This document shows, in pieces, positions 17,493-24,637 of a stretch of DNA of 64,000 nucleotides (positions are counted from its first letter, which is position 1; each line of letters opens with the position of its first letter). The stretch spans positions 1 through 64,000 of the forward strand of contig JAQUAI010000006.1 in assembly GCA_028687335.1 (NCBI GenBank), given 5' to 3'. Made by a program: the position numbers and the translations under genes. The stretch comes from Gallionella sp. (GTDB lineage Bacteria > Pseudomonadota > Gammaproteobacteria > Burkholderiales > Gallionellaceae). The notes beneath the pieces were generated by a model. It was given only the letters and a program-made list of their open reading frames with translations, did no database searches and was not told the origin of the DNA.

Positions 17493-17520
17493 TTTCACAC
17501 ATCCAGGCTAAGGGAAAAAC

Positions 17521-17991
17521 ATGACCACCAAAAAAATGGCGATCATCGCCACCAAGGGCACGTTGGATATGGCGTACCCGCCATTTATTCTGGCCTCAAC
17601 GGCAGCAGCGTTGGGTTATGAAGTTCAAATATTTTTTACCTTCTACGGTTTGCAACTGTTGCGCAAAGATCTCTCTGACGTGAAGATCAGCCCACTTGCC
17701 AATCCGGCGATGCCGATGCCTATCCCGATGCCGGTGATGGTGCAAATGCTTCCAGGTATGGAAAGCATGGCAACCATGATGATGAAAAACAAGCTCAAGG
17801 ATAAAGGTGTTGCCTCACTGGAAGAGCTGCGCGAAATGTGTCTGGAAATGGACGTAAAGTTCATAGCATGTCAGATGACCGTGGACTTGTTTGAGTTTGA
17901 TAAGGCAGAGTTTATCGACAACGTCGAATACGGCGGTGCATCCATGTTCTTTGGCTTCGCAGGTGAAACAGATATTTGCCTGTTTGTGTAA
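17521..17991 (+). CDS. dsrE2: DsrE2-like sulfur relay protein (DsrE/F superfamily)
   Basis: A 156-residue protein beginning MAIIATKGTLDMAYPPFILA with a conserved FFTFYGLQLL segment, as in DsrE2/DsrE-F-like peroxiredoxin-family proteins. Two candidate active cysteines are C114 in LREMCLEMD and C125 in FIACQMTVD. A Met/Pro-rich middle (PMPMPIPMP) may face the membrane, as reported for DsrE2A. It probably shuttles sulfur with TusA; a membrane association is inferred. A short AAGGG site lies upstream. Confidence 0.88.
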   Translation: MTTKKMAIIATKGTLDMAYPPFILASTAAALGYEVQIFFTFYGLQLLRKDLSDVKISPLANPAMPMPIPMPVMVQMLPGMESMATMMMKNKLKDKGVASLEELREMCLEMDVKFIACQMTVDLFEFDKAEFIDNVEYGGASMFFGFAGETDICLFV

Positions 17992-18066
17992 TACACGAAA
18001 CTCATTTTCAATCATGCAATCGCAACATCAAATAAGTTGCACATATAAACGCTCAGGGAGAGTCGC

Positions 18067-19440
18067 ATGAAAGTCAAAAAGATTGTAGTTTCAATGTTGG
18101 TCGCAGGTGTAACAGTATCGCCACTGGCTCACGCAACCAACGGTATGTTGATGGAAGGTTACGGCCCTATCGCGACTGCGATGGGTGGCGCATCCATGGC
18201 TTATGACAATGGTGCTGCGGGCATGGCAAACAATCCCTCAACCATCGGTTTGATGGCCGAGGGGACGAGCCGCTTGGATGTGGCAGTGGGCGGATTGCAT
18301 CCCGATGTGGTTTCGCGTGTTGCACCAGCTCCCAATGCCAACTCGGGCGGTACAGCCTATTTCATGCCCGCAGGTGGTTGGGTTAAAAAACAAGGCCAGC
18401 TGGCCTATGGTGTTGGCGTATTTGCCCAAGGTGGTATGGGGACAGAGTATTCGCCGCTGGATTGGGTGGGAGCTGGTTCCGGTTTGCCCAGCCGTTCCGA
18501 GGTGAGTGTTGGTAACGTAATCGTGCCTCTGGCATATGACGTAACACCTGATTTGAATATTGGCGGTTCGCTAAGCTTGGTTTGGGGCGGTATGGACTTG
18601 CAGATGGCGATGACTTCGGCACAAATGGGCGCGCTTGCTGCTAGCGGCAATTTGACGGCTACTGGTGCAGGTGCGGCGGCACTGCCTCCATTTTTGGGGG
18701 GGGCGACCAACGTGGGTTACTTTGACTTCTCCAATAATAGTAAGTTTACTGGCAAAGCGAATGCAACAGGTTGGTCTGGCAAGCTGGGTATGACTTATAG
18801 AGTGAATAATCAATTGACATTGGGGGCGACCTATCACTCAAAAACGAGTCTGGGTGATATGACTACGGGTGGTGCACAAATGCGCATGATTGATAACGCA
18901 GGTGCGATGGGGCCGGCAGGAACAACCTACACACTCAATGGCAATATCAGCATTGTTGATTTCCAATTCCCAGAGACTTATGGTTTTGGTATGGCTTATC
19001 AGGCTACAGATGACTTGATGCTGGTTGCCGACTACAAGCGTGTTGGCTGGGCCAAGGTGATGAAAGATTTTCATATGACCTTCACCAGTACTGACATGGG
19101 TGGCATTGCGATGGATATGAGAATGCCGCAAAACTGGAAAGACCAAGATGTATTCAACTTGGGTTTTGCCTATAAAACATCGCCAGCTGTCACATTGCGC
19201 GCGGGCATGAACTTGGCCAACAATCCGGTGCCAGATACCACAGTTAATCCATTGTTCCCAGCAACAGTTAAAAATCACTACACCGGTGGTGTAGGCTATG
19301 CCATGGATAAGGTTTCCGAGATCAATGTCTCTGCTACCTATGTTCCTCGGGTGACGGTAACGGCACCTGCAGCTGCTGGTGGTTATAGCATTGATCACAG
19401 CCAGCTCAATTGGCAGTTCATGTACACACACCGCTTCTAA
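18067..19440 (+). CDS. FadL/TodX-family outer membrane transporter in the sox cluster
   Basis: A 457-residue beta-barrel with a signal peptide ending AHA (about residue 23). The mature N-terminus (TNGMLMEGYG, then AMGGASMAYDNGAAGMANNP) is the plug segment of the OmpP1/FadL family, and the last residue is Phe, as in outer membrane proteins. The family passes hydrophobic compounds across the outer membrane. Here it lies between dsrE2 and soxY, so it may handle a sulfur substrate or product such as polysulfide or S8; that is inference. It holds an in-frame G8 tract at 18696-18703. Confidence 0.88.
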   Translation: MKVKKIVVSMLVAGVTVSPLAHATNGMLMEGYGPIATAMGGASMAYDNGAAGMANNPSTIGLMAEGTSRLDVAVGGLHPDVVSRVAPAPNANSGGTAYFMPAGGWVKKQGQLAYGVGVFAQGGMGTEYSPLDWVGAGSGLPSRSEVSVGNVIVPLAYDVTPDLNIGGSLSLVWGGMDLQMAMTSAQMGALAASGNLTATGAGAAALPPFLGGATNVGYFDFSNNSKFTGKANATGWSGKLGMTYRVNNQLTLGATYHSKTSLGDMTTGGAQMRMIDNAGAMGPAGTTYTLNGNISIVDFQFPETYGFGMAYQATDDLMLVADYKRVGWAKVMKDFHMTFTSTDMGGIAMDMRMPQNWKDQDVFNLGFAYKTSPAVTLRAGMNLANNPVPDTTVNPLFPATVKNHYTGGVGYAMDKVSEINVSATYVPRVTVTAPAAAGGYSIDHSQLNWQFMYTHRF

Positions 19441-19481
19441 GTTCATAGCGCATTACTACGCAAACTGAAAGAGGAGATACG

Positions 19482-19964
19482 ATGAAAGCAGAAGTTGATT
19501 TGAATCGCCGCAAGGCGTTGAAGGCGGGCGGCAGTATGGGTTTGCTCGCATTGTTTGGTGGTCTGGGTTTGTTGCAATCGGGAGCTGCATTAGCCGAATG
19601 GAATAAGGCGGCTTTTTCGGCAAAGAGCATGGATGATGCGCTGAATGCATTGGGCGTGATTATTCCCGAGAACAGCGCAACAGCGATTCAGCTGACTGTG
19701 CCGGAAATTGCTGAAAATGGCTCGGTAGTCCCTGTCTCAGTAGCTAGCAATTTGGCCGATATTGAGCAGATTTCAATTCTGGTGGATAAAAACCCCAATG
19801 TGCTGGCAGCAAGCTTCGTTATTCCTCAGGGTACGGAAGGATTGATCACAACACGTGTCAAGATGGGACAAACCGCTAACGTTATCGCACTCGTTAAGGC
19901 GGGTGGGAAATACTATCGCGTTGCCAAAGAAGTTAAGGTGACTGCCGGTGGTTGTGGCGGTTAA
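19482..19964 (+). CDS. soxY: thiosulfate-oxidising carrier SoxY
   Basis: A 160-residue periplasmic carrier with a Tat-type signal (RRKALKAGG at 9-17). It ends in the hallmark GGCGG tail, where C158 carries the sulfur intermediates on a swinging arm. It pairs with SoxZ, whose gene follows. A GAGGAG site precedes the ATG. Its length matches the family. Confidence 0.96.
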   Translation: MKAEVDLNRRKALKAGGSMGLLALFGGLGLLQSGAALAEWNKAAFSAKSMDDALNALGVIIPENSATAIQLTVPEIAENGSVVPVSVASNLADIEQISILVDKNPNVLAASFVIPQGTEGLITTRVKMGQTANVIALVKAGGKYYRVAKEVKVTAGGCGG

Positions 19965-20003
19965 ACACGGACGACGACAACTCAAACGATTAGGGGAAAT
20001 ATT

Positions 20004-20318
20004 ATGGGTAATCCAATGAAGATTCGTGCCACCGCCAAAGATGGGGTGACCGAAGTCAAAATTCTCATGCAGCACGAAATGGAAACCGGCTTGCGCAAAG
20101 AGGCTGATGGCACGCTGGTGCCGGCTTGGTTTATCACGGAAGTGAAGGCGCAGTATCAGGGGCGCACAGTGCTGGATGGTCAGTTTGGTCAATCTATCTC
20201 AAAGAATCCATACCTGCTTTTCCGTTTCAAAGGCGGTGCGGTTGGGGAAAAAATTGCGGTCAGCTGGGTCGATAATAAAGGCGATAGCCGTACCGACGAG
20301 GCGACGATCGCAGCATGA
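20004..20318 (+). CDS. soxZ: thiosulfate-oxidising carrier partner SoxZ
   Basis: A 104-residue Ig-like protein without its own signal peptide. As the SoxZ family does, it would be exported folded with SoxY through Tat. It contains ILMQHEMETG and VSWVDNKGDS segments typical of SoxZ. A GGGG-rich site lies upstream of the ATG. A hairpin with a T run follows at 20337. Confidence 0.95.
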   Translation: MGNPMKIRATAKDGVTEVKILMQHEMETGLRKEADGTLVPAWFITEVKAQYQGRTVLDGQFGQSISKNPYLLFRFKGGAVGEKIAVSWVDNKGDSRTDEATIAA

Positions 20319-20336
20319 TGCGATGAATGAATAAAT

Positions 20337-20364
20337 TGGCTATGCGACTGCATGGCCATTTTTT
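20337..20364 (+). terminator. attenuator-like hairpin between soxZ and soxA
   Basis: An eight-pair stem (20337-20344 with 20351-20358, one G-T), six-base loop and six T residues directly after. It may end part of the transcripts and so keep SoxYZ above SoxAXB. Confidence 0.6.
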
Positions 20365-20378
20365 ATCAGGGAGAACAA

Positions 20379-21200
20379 ATGAACACCAATCAAATACATA
20401 AAGCAATGATGGTGCTGGCATTGTCGACAAGCTTTGCTGCCGTTGCGGCAGACAGTGCGGTAACCGATTCGGATCGCATCGAGCAATACCGCGAGATGAT
20501 CAGTGATGGCAATCCTGCCGAGTTCGACGAGATGCGCGGCGAAGAGTTGTGGAAGAAAGCAGCGGGTCCGAACAAGGTCAGTCTGGAGCAATGCGATCTG
20601 GGTAAAGGCGCGGGTGTGGTGAAGGGCGCATATTCCGAACTGCCGAAGTATTTTAAAGATACGAAAAAGGTACAGGACTTGGAGTCACGCTTGTTGACCT
20701 GTATGACGACACTGCAAGGTTTCACCGAGGATGAGATCACTGCCAAGCCTTTCGCAAGCAGCAAGAAGCCGTCTGACATTTCATCGCTGGCGACCTACGT
20801 GGTGGGACAATCCAAGGGCATCAAGATGGCAGTCTCGACCAAGCACCCAAAAGTCAAAGAATCGTATGAGATCGGCAAACGCATATTCAACTATCGTGCT
20901 GGCCCCTATGACTTCGCTTGCTCCACTTGTCATGCTACCAGTGGTGTTCGCATCCGCATGCAGGATCTGCCCAACATGCGTAGCAGCAAGAAAGACGCAC
21001 AAATCGCCTACACTGGTTGGCCTGCCTATCGCGTATCGCAAGGGCTGACACGTTCTTTCCAATGGCGTTTGAACGACTGCTTCCGTCAACAACGCTTCCC
21101 AGAACCCAAGTTCGCTTCTGAAGCGACGATTGCATTGACTACCTTCTTGGCCGTCAATGCGAATGGTGCCGAGTATGTCGGTCCCGGTCTGAAACGATAA
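20379..21200 (+). CDS. soxA: sulfur-oxidising c-type cytochrome SoxA
   Basis: 273 residues from ATG 20379, chosen for the GGGAGA site; an earlier ATG at 20352 lacks one and would spoil the signal peptide. One haem site, CSTCH at 181-185, is present. Cys234 (NDCFRQQRFP) matches the catalytic haem-ligand cysteine. Two other cysteines, C72 and C108, stand where the first haem domain has been lost in the monohaem form and may be disulfide-linked. With SoxX it joins thiosulfate to SoxY. Confidence 0.95.
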   Translation: MNTNQIHKAMMVLALSTSFAAVAADSAVTDSDRIEQYREMISDGNPAEFDEMRGEELWKKAAGPNKVSLEQCDLGKGAGVVKGAYSELPKYFKDTKKVQDLESRLLTCMTTLQGFTEDEITAKPFASSKKPSDISSLATYVVGQSKGIKMAVSTKHPKVKESYEIGKRIFNYRAGPYDFACSTCHATSGVRIRMQDLPNMRSSKKDAQIAYTGWPAYRVSQGLTRSFQWRLNDCFRQQRFPEPKFASEATIALTTFLAVNANGAEYVGPGLKR

Positions 21201-21213
21201 AGGGGAGATGAAC

Positions 21214-21825
21214 ATGAATGCAAAACTGATGAGCATCACCGTCGCAGCCACTTTCGCGTTGGCGATGGCACCTGTGCAAGCGACTGACCTAGATACCAAG
21301 ACTGCTGAGATCGTGAAGCGCGATTTCCGTGACAAAGGCATCGCCAAGGCCACTCGCGTGAACCAAGACGAACTTCAGGCAGCATGCAGCAAGTACGTCG
21401 ACAAACTTCCACCCAAATTGAAAGCCAAACTGGAGGCTAAGGAAGCAGAAGCGATCAAGTACCCCGCAGATGGCAAGTTCATGGGCGACTGGAAAGCGGG
21501 CGAGAAGTTAGCGCAGAGTGGTCGCGGCATGACATGGAGCGACAAACCTGAAGACGTACCCGGTGGCAATTGCTACAACTGCCACCAGCTATCGGCCAAA
21601 GAGATCGCCTACGGCACCATCGGTCCTAGCTTGCTGAATTTCGGCAAAGTGCGTGGCAATGGCGAAGACATCCAGCGTTATGTTTATGCACGCATCTACA
21701 ACGCAAAGGCATCCAATGCATGTGCCAACATGCCTCGTTTCGGTCATATGAGCATCCTGACTGAATCGCAGATGAAGGATCTGGTCGCACTGTTGTTGGA
21801 TCCTGAATCACCAGTAAACAAGTAA
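21214..21825 (+). CDS. soxX: sulfur-oxidising monohaem cytochrome SoxX
   Basis: 203 residues from ATG 21214, six bases after GGGGAG; the ATG at 21208 is too close to that site. Signal peptide to about residue 23. Haem site CYNCH at 120-124; a C-terminal MPRFGHMS segment probably supplies the Met ligand. A Lys/Glu-rich insert (about 55-85) lies before the haem domain, as in longer SoxX proteins. It forms the SoxAX complex. Confidence 0.94.
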   Translation: MNAKLMSITVAATFALAMAPVQATDLDTKTAEIVKRDFRDKGIAKATRVNQDELQAACSKYVDKLPPKLKAKLEAKEAEAIKYPADGKFMGDWKAGEKLAQSGRGMTWSDKPEDVPGGNCYNCHQLSAKEIAYGTIGPSLLNFGKVRGNGEDIQRYVYARIYNAKASNACANMPRFGHMSILTESQMKDLVALLLDPESPVNK

Positions 21826-21838
21826 CACTCGTTGATAC

Positions 21839-21861
21839 GCCCCTCCCGTTCGCGGAGGGGC
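21839..21861 (+). repeat. GC-rich hairpin between soxX and soxB
   Basis: An eight-pair stem (21839-21846 with 21854-21861) and seven-base loop 14 bases after the soxX stop. The downstream ATTTC is too short for a classic terminator, so partial termination or mRNA stability are both possible. Confidence 0.5.
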
Positions 21862-21909
21862 ATTTCGACGTTCTTGCAGTATCTATCCGCATTCAAAAAA
21901 GGATCACAC

Positions 21910-23634
21910 ATGGGTATGAATCGTCGCGAATTCCTCCAGATCATGGCCATCGCAACGGCGGGTGGTTTCGTGCTGAACAGCGAAGACAGTCATGCCGCGA
22001 GCGATGCTTCGCGCATGTATGACTTGCCGCGTCGTGGCAATGTCAGCTTCATGCATATCACCGACAGTCATGCGCAACTGTATCCGATCCACTTCCGCGA
22101 ACCCGCGATCAATCTCGGCGTAGGCGCGATGAGCGGACAAGCGCCGCATCTGGTGGGTAATGCACTACTTAAGCGCTTCGGCATCAAGCCAGGCACGGCG
22201 CAAGCTCATGCGTTCACCAGTCTGAACTTCATCGAGGCGGCCAAGAGTTACGGCAAGGTAGGTGGCTTCGCGCACTTGGCGACACTGGTCAAACAGATAC
22301 GTGCGTCGCGCCCCGGTGCGTTGCTGCTGGATGGCGGTGACACGTGGCAGGGCAGCGGACAGGCACTGTGGAGCAATGGCCAAGACATGATCGAAGCGTG
22401 TCTAGAGTTGGGCGTGGATGTGATGACCATGCACTTCGAGTGCATGTATGGTGCGCAACGTATCAAAGAAGCGGAAGAGGGGATATTGAAGGGCAAGATG
22501 GATGTGGTCGCGCACAACGTGAAGACCAACGACTTCGGCGACCCTGTGTTCAAGCCTTACGTCATGAAGGAGATGAATGGCGTACCCGTCGCCATCATCG
22601 GCCAAGCCTTCCCCTACAGCACCATCGCCAACCCGCGCTATTTCGTGCCGGATTGGTCGTATGGCATCCAAGAAGAGAACCTGCAATCTACGATAGATGA
22701 AGTGCGCAAGAAGGGCGCACAGGTCGTGGTGCTGTTGTCGCACAATGGCATGGATGTCGATCTGAAACTCGCTTCGCGCGTCAGCGGGCTGGATGCCATC
22801 TTAGGTGGACACACGCATGATGGTATCCCCGCACCTATCCCTGTGAAGAATCGTGGCGGTACCACCTTGGTGACCAATGCGGGCTCCAATGGCAAGTTCC
22901 TTGGCGTGTTGGACTTCGATGTCAAAGCTGGAAAGATCACGAGCTTCAACTACAAACTATTGCCCGTGTTCTCCAACCTGCTCGCGGCCGACCCAAGCAT
23001 GACGGCATTGATGCAGAGACATCGTGCTCCTTACGAGAGCAAGCTCAGCGAAAAACTAGCGACCACCGATGGTCTGCTGTATCGCCGTGGCAATTTCAAC
23101 GGCAGCTTCGACCAAGTCATCCTCGATGCACTGATGAAAGAGAAAGACGCGCCCATCGCTTTTTCTCCCGGTTTCCGCTGGGGCACATCGCTGTTGCCCG
23201 GTTCCGCTATCACCATGGAAGACGTGCTCAATCAGACAGCCATCACCTATCCCTACAGCACTCTCACCGAGATGACGGGGGCTCAGATCAAGAACGTGTT
23301 GGAAGACGTGGGAGACAACTTGTTCAATCCTGATCCGTATTACCAGCAGGGCGGTGACATGGTGCGCGTGGGAGGCTTGGAATACACCTGCGAGCCGAAC
23401 GCCAAGATGGGACAACGCATCCAAGACATGCGCTTGAACGGCGAATTATTGGATGCGAACAAGACTTACAAAGTGGCCGGCTGGGCACCTGTCAGTGAGG
23501 CAGCGCGAGACAAAGGCGGTGAGCCGATATGGGACTTGGTCGCACGCCATCTGCGCAATGAAAAAGTCGTCAAAGTCAGCACGCCGAACGTGCCTAAACT
23601 GAAAGGCATGTCAGGTAATCTCGGCATGATCTGA
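21910..23634 (+). CDS. soxB: thiosulfohydrolase SoxB
   Basis: 574 residues from ATG 21910 (AGGA upstream); a longer frame from 21832 has no plausible signal. Tat signal RREFLQ at 5-10. The 5'-nucleotidase-like fold is shown by metal-binding HITDSHAQ (49-56), DGGDTWQGSG (141-150), a LLSHNGMD segment and GGHTHDG. These bind two manganese ions. It releases sulfate from SoxY-bound S-sulfonate. It is the last sox gene; soxCD are not in this window, so sulfane sulfur would remain for storage or the TusA route. Confidence 0.97.
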   Translation: MGMNRREFLQIMAIATAGGFVLNSEDSHAASDASRMYDLPRRGNVSFMHITDSHAQLYPIHFREPAINLGVGAMSGQAPHLVGNALLKRFGIKPGTAQAHAFTSLNFIEAAKSYGKVGGFAHLATLVKQIRASRPGALLLDGGDTWQGSGQALWSNGQDMIEACLELGVDVMTMHFECMYGAQRIKEAEEGILKGKMDVVAHNVKTNDFGDPVFKPYVMKEMNGVPVAIIGQAFPYSTIANPRYFVPDWSYGIQEENLQSTIDEVRKKGAQVVVLLSHNGMDVDLKLASRVSGLDAILGGHTHDGIPAPIPVKNRGGTTLVTNAGSNGKFLGVLDFDVKAGKITSFNYKLLPVFSNLLAADPSMTALMQRHRAPYESKLSEKLATTDGLLYRRGNFNGSFDQVILDALMKEKDAPIAFSPGFRWGTSLLPGSAITMEDVLNQTAITYPYSTLTEMTGAQIKNVLEDVGDNLFNPDPYYQQGGDMVRVGGLEYTCEPNAKMGQRIQDMRLNGELLDANKTYKVAGWAPVSEAARDKGGEPIWDLVARHLRNEKVVKVSTPNVPKLKGMSGNLGMI

Positions 23635-23655
23635 AAAAACAGAAAAGGAATCGAA

Positions 23656-24162
23656 ATGAAAAAACTCAAAACACTCGTCGCCATCTTCTTGCTTGCTGTT
23701 GCACAAATCGCAGTTGCTGCAACTGATAAGGCGGGCATCAACTACGCCGATGTGAAGTTGCAGATCGCGCGCCTCCAAGTGCAAGAGAGCGTCAGTTTCG
23801 ACGACGCAGTGGAATCACTCAAACTGCGCGCCAATCAACACAACCTCAAATTCGTCGGTGTGAACCAACTATGGAAAGAGATCGAAGCGCTGACTGGCAA
23901 GCCGTCCAAGCGTATGGAGATATTCAACTTCTGCGACGGCCTCACCGCCAACAAGATGCTCACCGCCGACCCCATGATGATCGCCTTCATGCCATGCCGC
24001 ATCGCCATCATCGAAGATGCAACGGGCAAACGTTGGGTCATCTCCATGATGATGGATTTGAAGCTCATCAAAGCGATGCCTGCCGATACGCGTAAGGCGG
24101 CGGAAAAGGTCATGGCTGCCATGAAAGATATGATGGTGGCAGCGAGCAAGGGCGATTTGTAA
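23656..24162 (+). CDS. DUF302 domain-containing periplasmic protein
   Basis: A 168-residue protein with a signal peptide (to about residue 22, ending VAA) and a DUF302-like domain: EIFNFCDGLTANKMLTADP, then MPCRIAIIEDATGKRWVISM. Two cysteines (about C94 and C115) are retained. It starts 21 bases after soxB with an AAAGGAA site, so it is likely the last gene of the sox operon. DUF302 function is unknown; in sulfur oxidisers the family is often found beside sox and related genes. A role in periplasmic sulfur handling is inferred. Confidence 0.75.
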   Translation: MKKLKTLVAIFLLAVAQIAVAATDKAGINYADVKLQIARLQVQESVSFDDAVESLKLRANQHNLKFVGVNQLWKEIEALTGKPSKRMEIFNFCDGLTANKMLTADPMMIAFMPCRIAIIEDATGKRWVISMMMDLKLIKAMPADTRKAAEKVMAAMKDMMVAASKGDL

Positions 24163-24451
24163 AAGCTAGTAGACAACAGCCCAGCTGGCCAGGTCGGACA
24201 TTTCGGGAGCTGCGTCAATTCAGTCATCGCGGCGTAGCGTGTGCGCCAAAATACTGCCTCAGTTGGCTTTCGGCTTACTTCTTAGTGAAGATCACGTTGT
24301 GACTTTTGGCATGCGTTCGCATACTCGGTTCTTAATGTGGCGTGGGCGATGGGGACGCTGTGATAAGATTCGGCGCTCAGTCGCGCTGTCGAATCTCGAT
24401 GTGCGGAGTCAAAAAGGCAACTCAAGTGGCATTCGTTAAAACACGGGTAGT
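24163..24451. other. intergenic region between the sox cluster and tRNA-Leu
   Basis: I see no convincing gene here. Small frames on both strands lack ribosome sites. No T-run terminator for the sox operon was found. A weak CAGC/GCTG pairing lies near 24177. Confidence 0.35.
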
Positions 24452-24491
24452 AGAAAAAAACAAAGCGCCGACTATTTCTAGTAACGGCGCT
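24452..24491 (-). terminator. terminator of tRNA-Leu
   Basis: Read on the minus strand: seven-pair stem (24485-24491 with 24464-24470) enclosing an inner ACTA-GAAA-TAGT hairpin, then a T run. It lies 17 bases past the tRNA 3' end. Confidence 0.8.
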
Positions 24492-24508
24492 GTTTTTATG
24501 CTGCTTGT

Positions 24509-24593
24509 TGGTGCCCAGAAGAGGACTCGAACCTCCACACCTTGCGGCACACGGACCTGAACCGTGCGCGTCTACCAATTCCGCCATCTGGGC
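24509..24593 (-). tRNA. tRNA-Leu(CAG)
   Basis: An 85-nucleotide cloverleaf with encoded CCA. The seven-pair acceptor stem joins 24587-24593 with 24513-24519. The anticodon stem CACGG/CCGTG encloses TTCAGGT, giving anticodon CAG (codon CUG). A long variable arm (TGCCGCAAGGTGT) and GTTCGAGTC T-loop mark a class II leucine tRNA. Its own terminator lies at 24452-24491. The 3' end faces the sulfur-oxidation region. Confidence 0.96.
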
Positions 24594-24637
24594 TTTGCTG
24601 AAGGCGCGCAATTTAATTGTTAAAGGACATATTGTCA

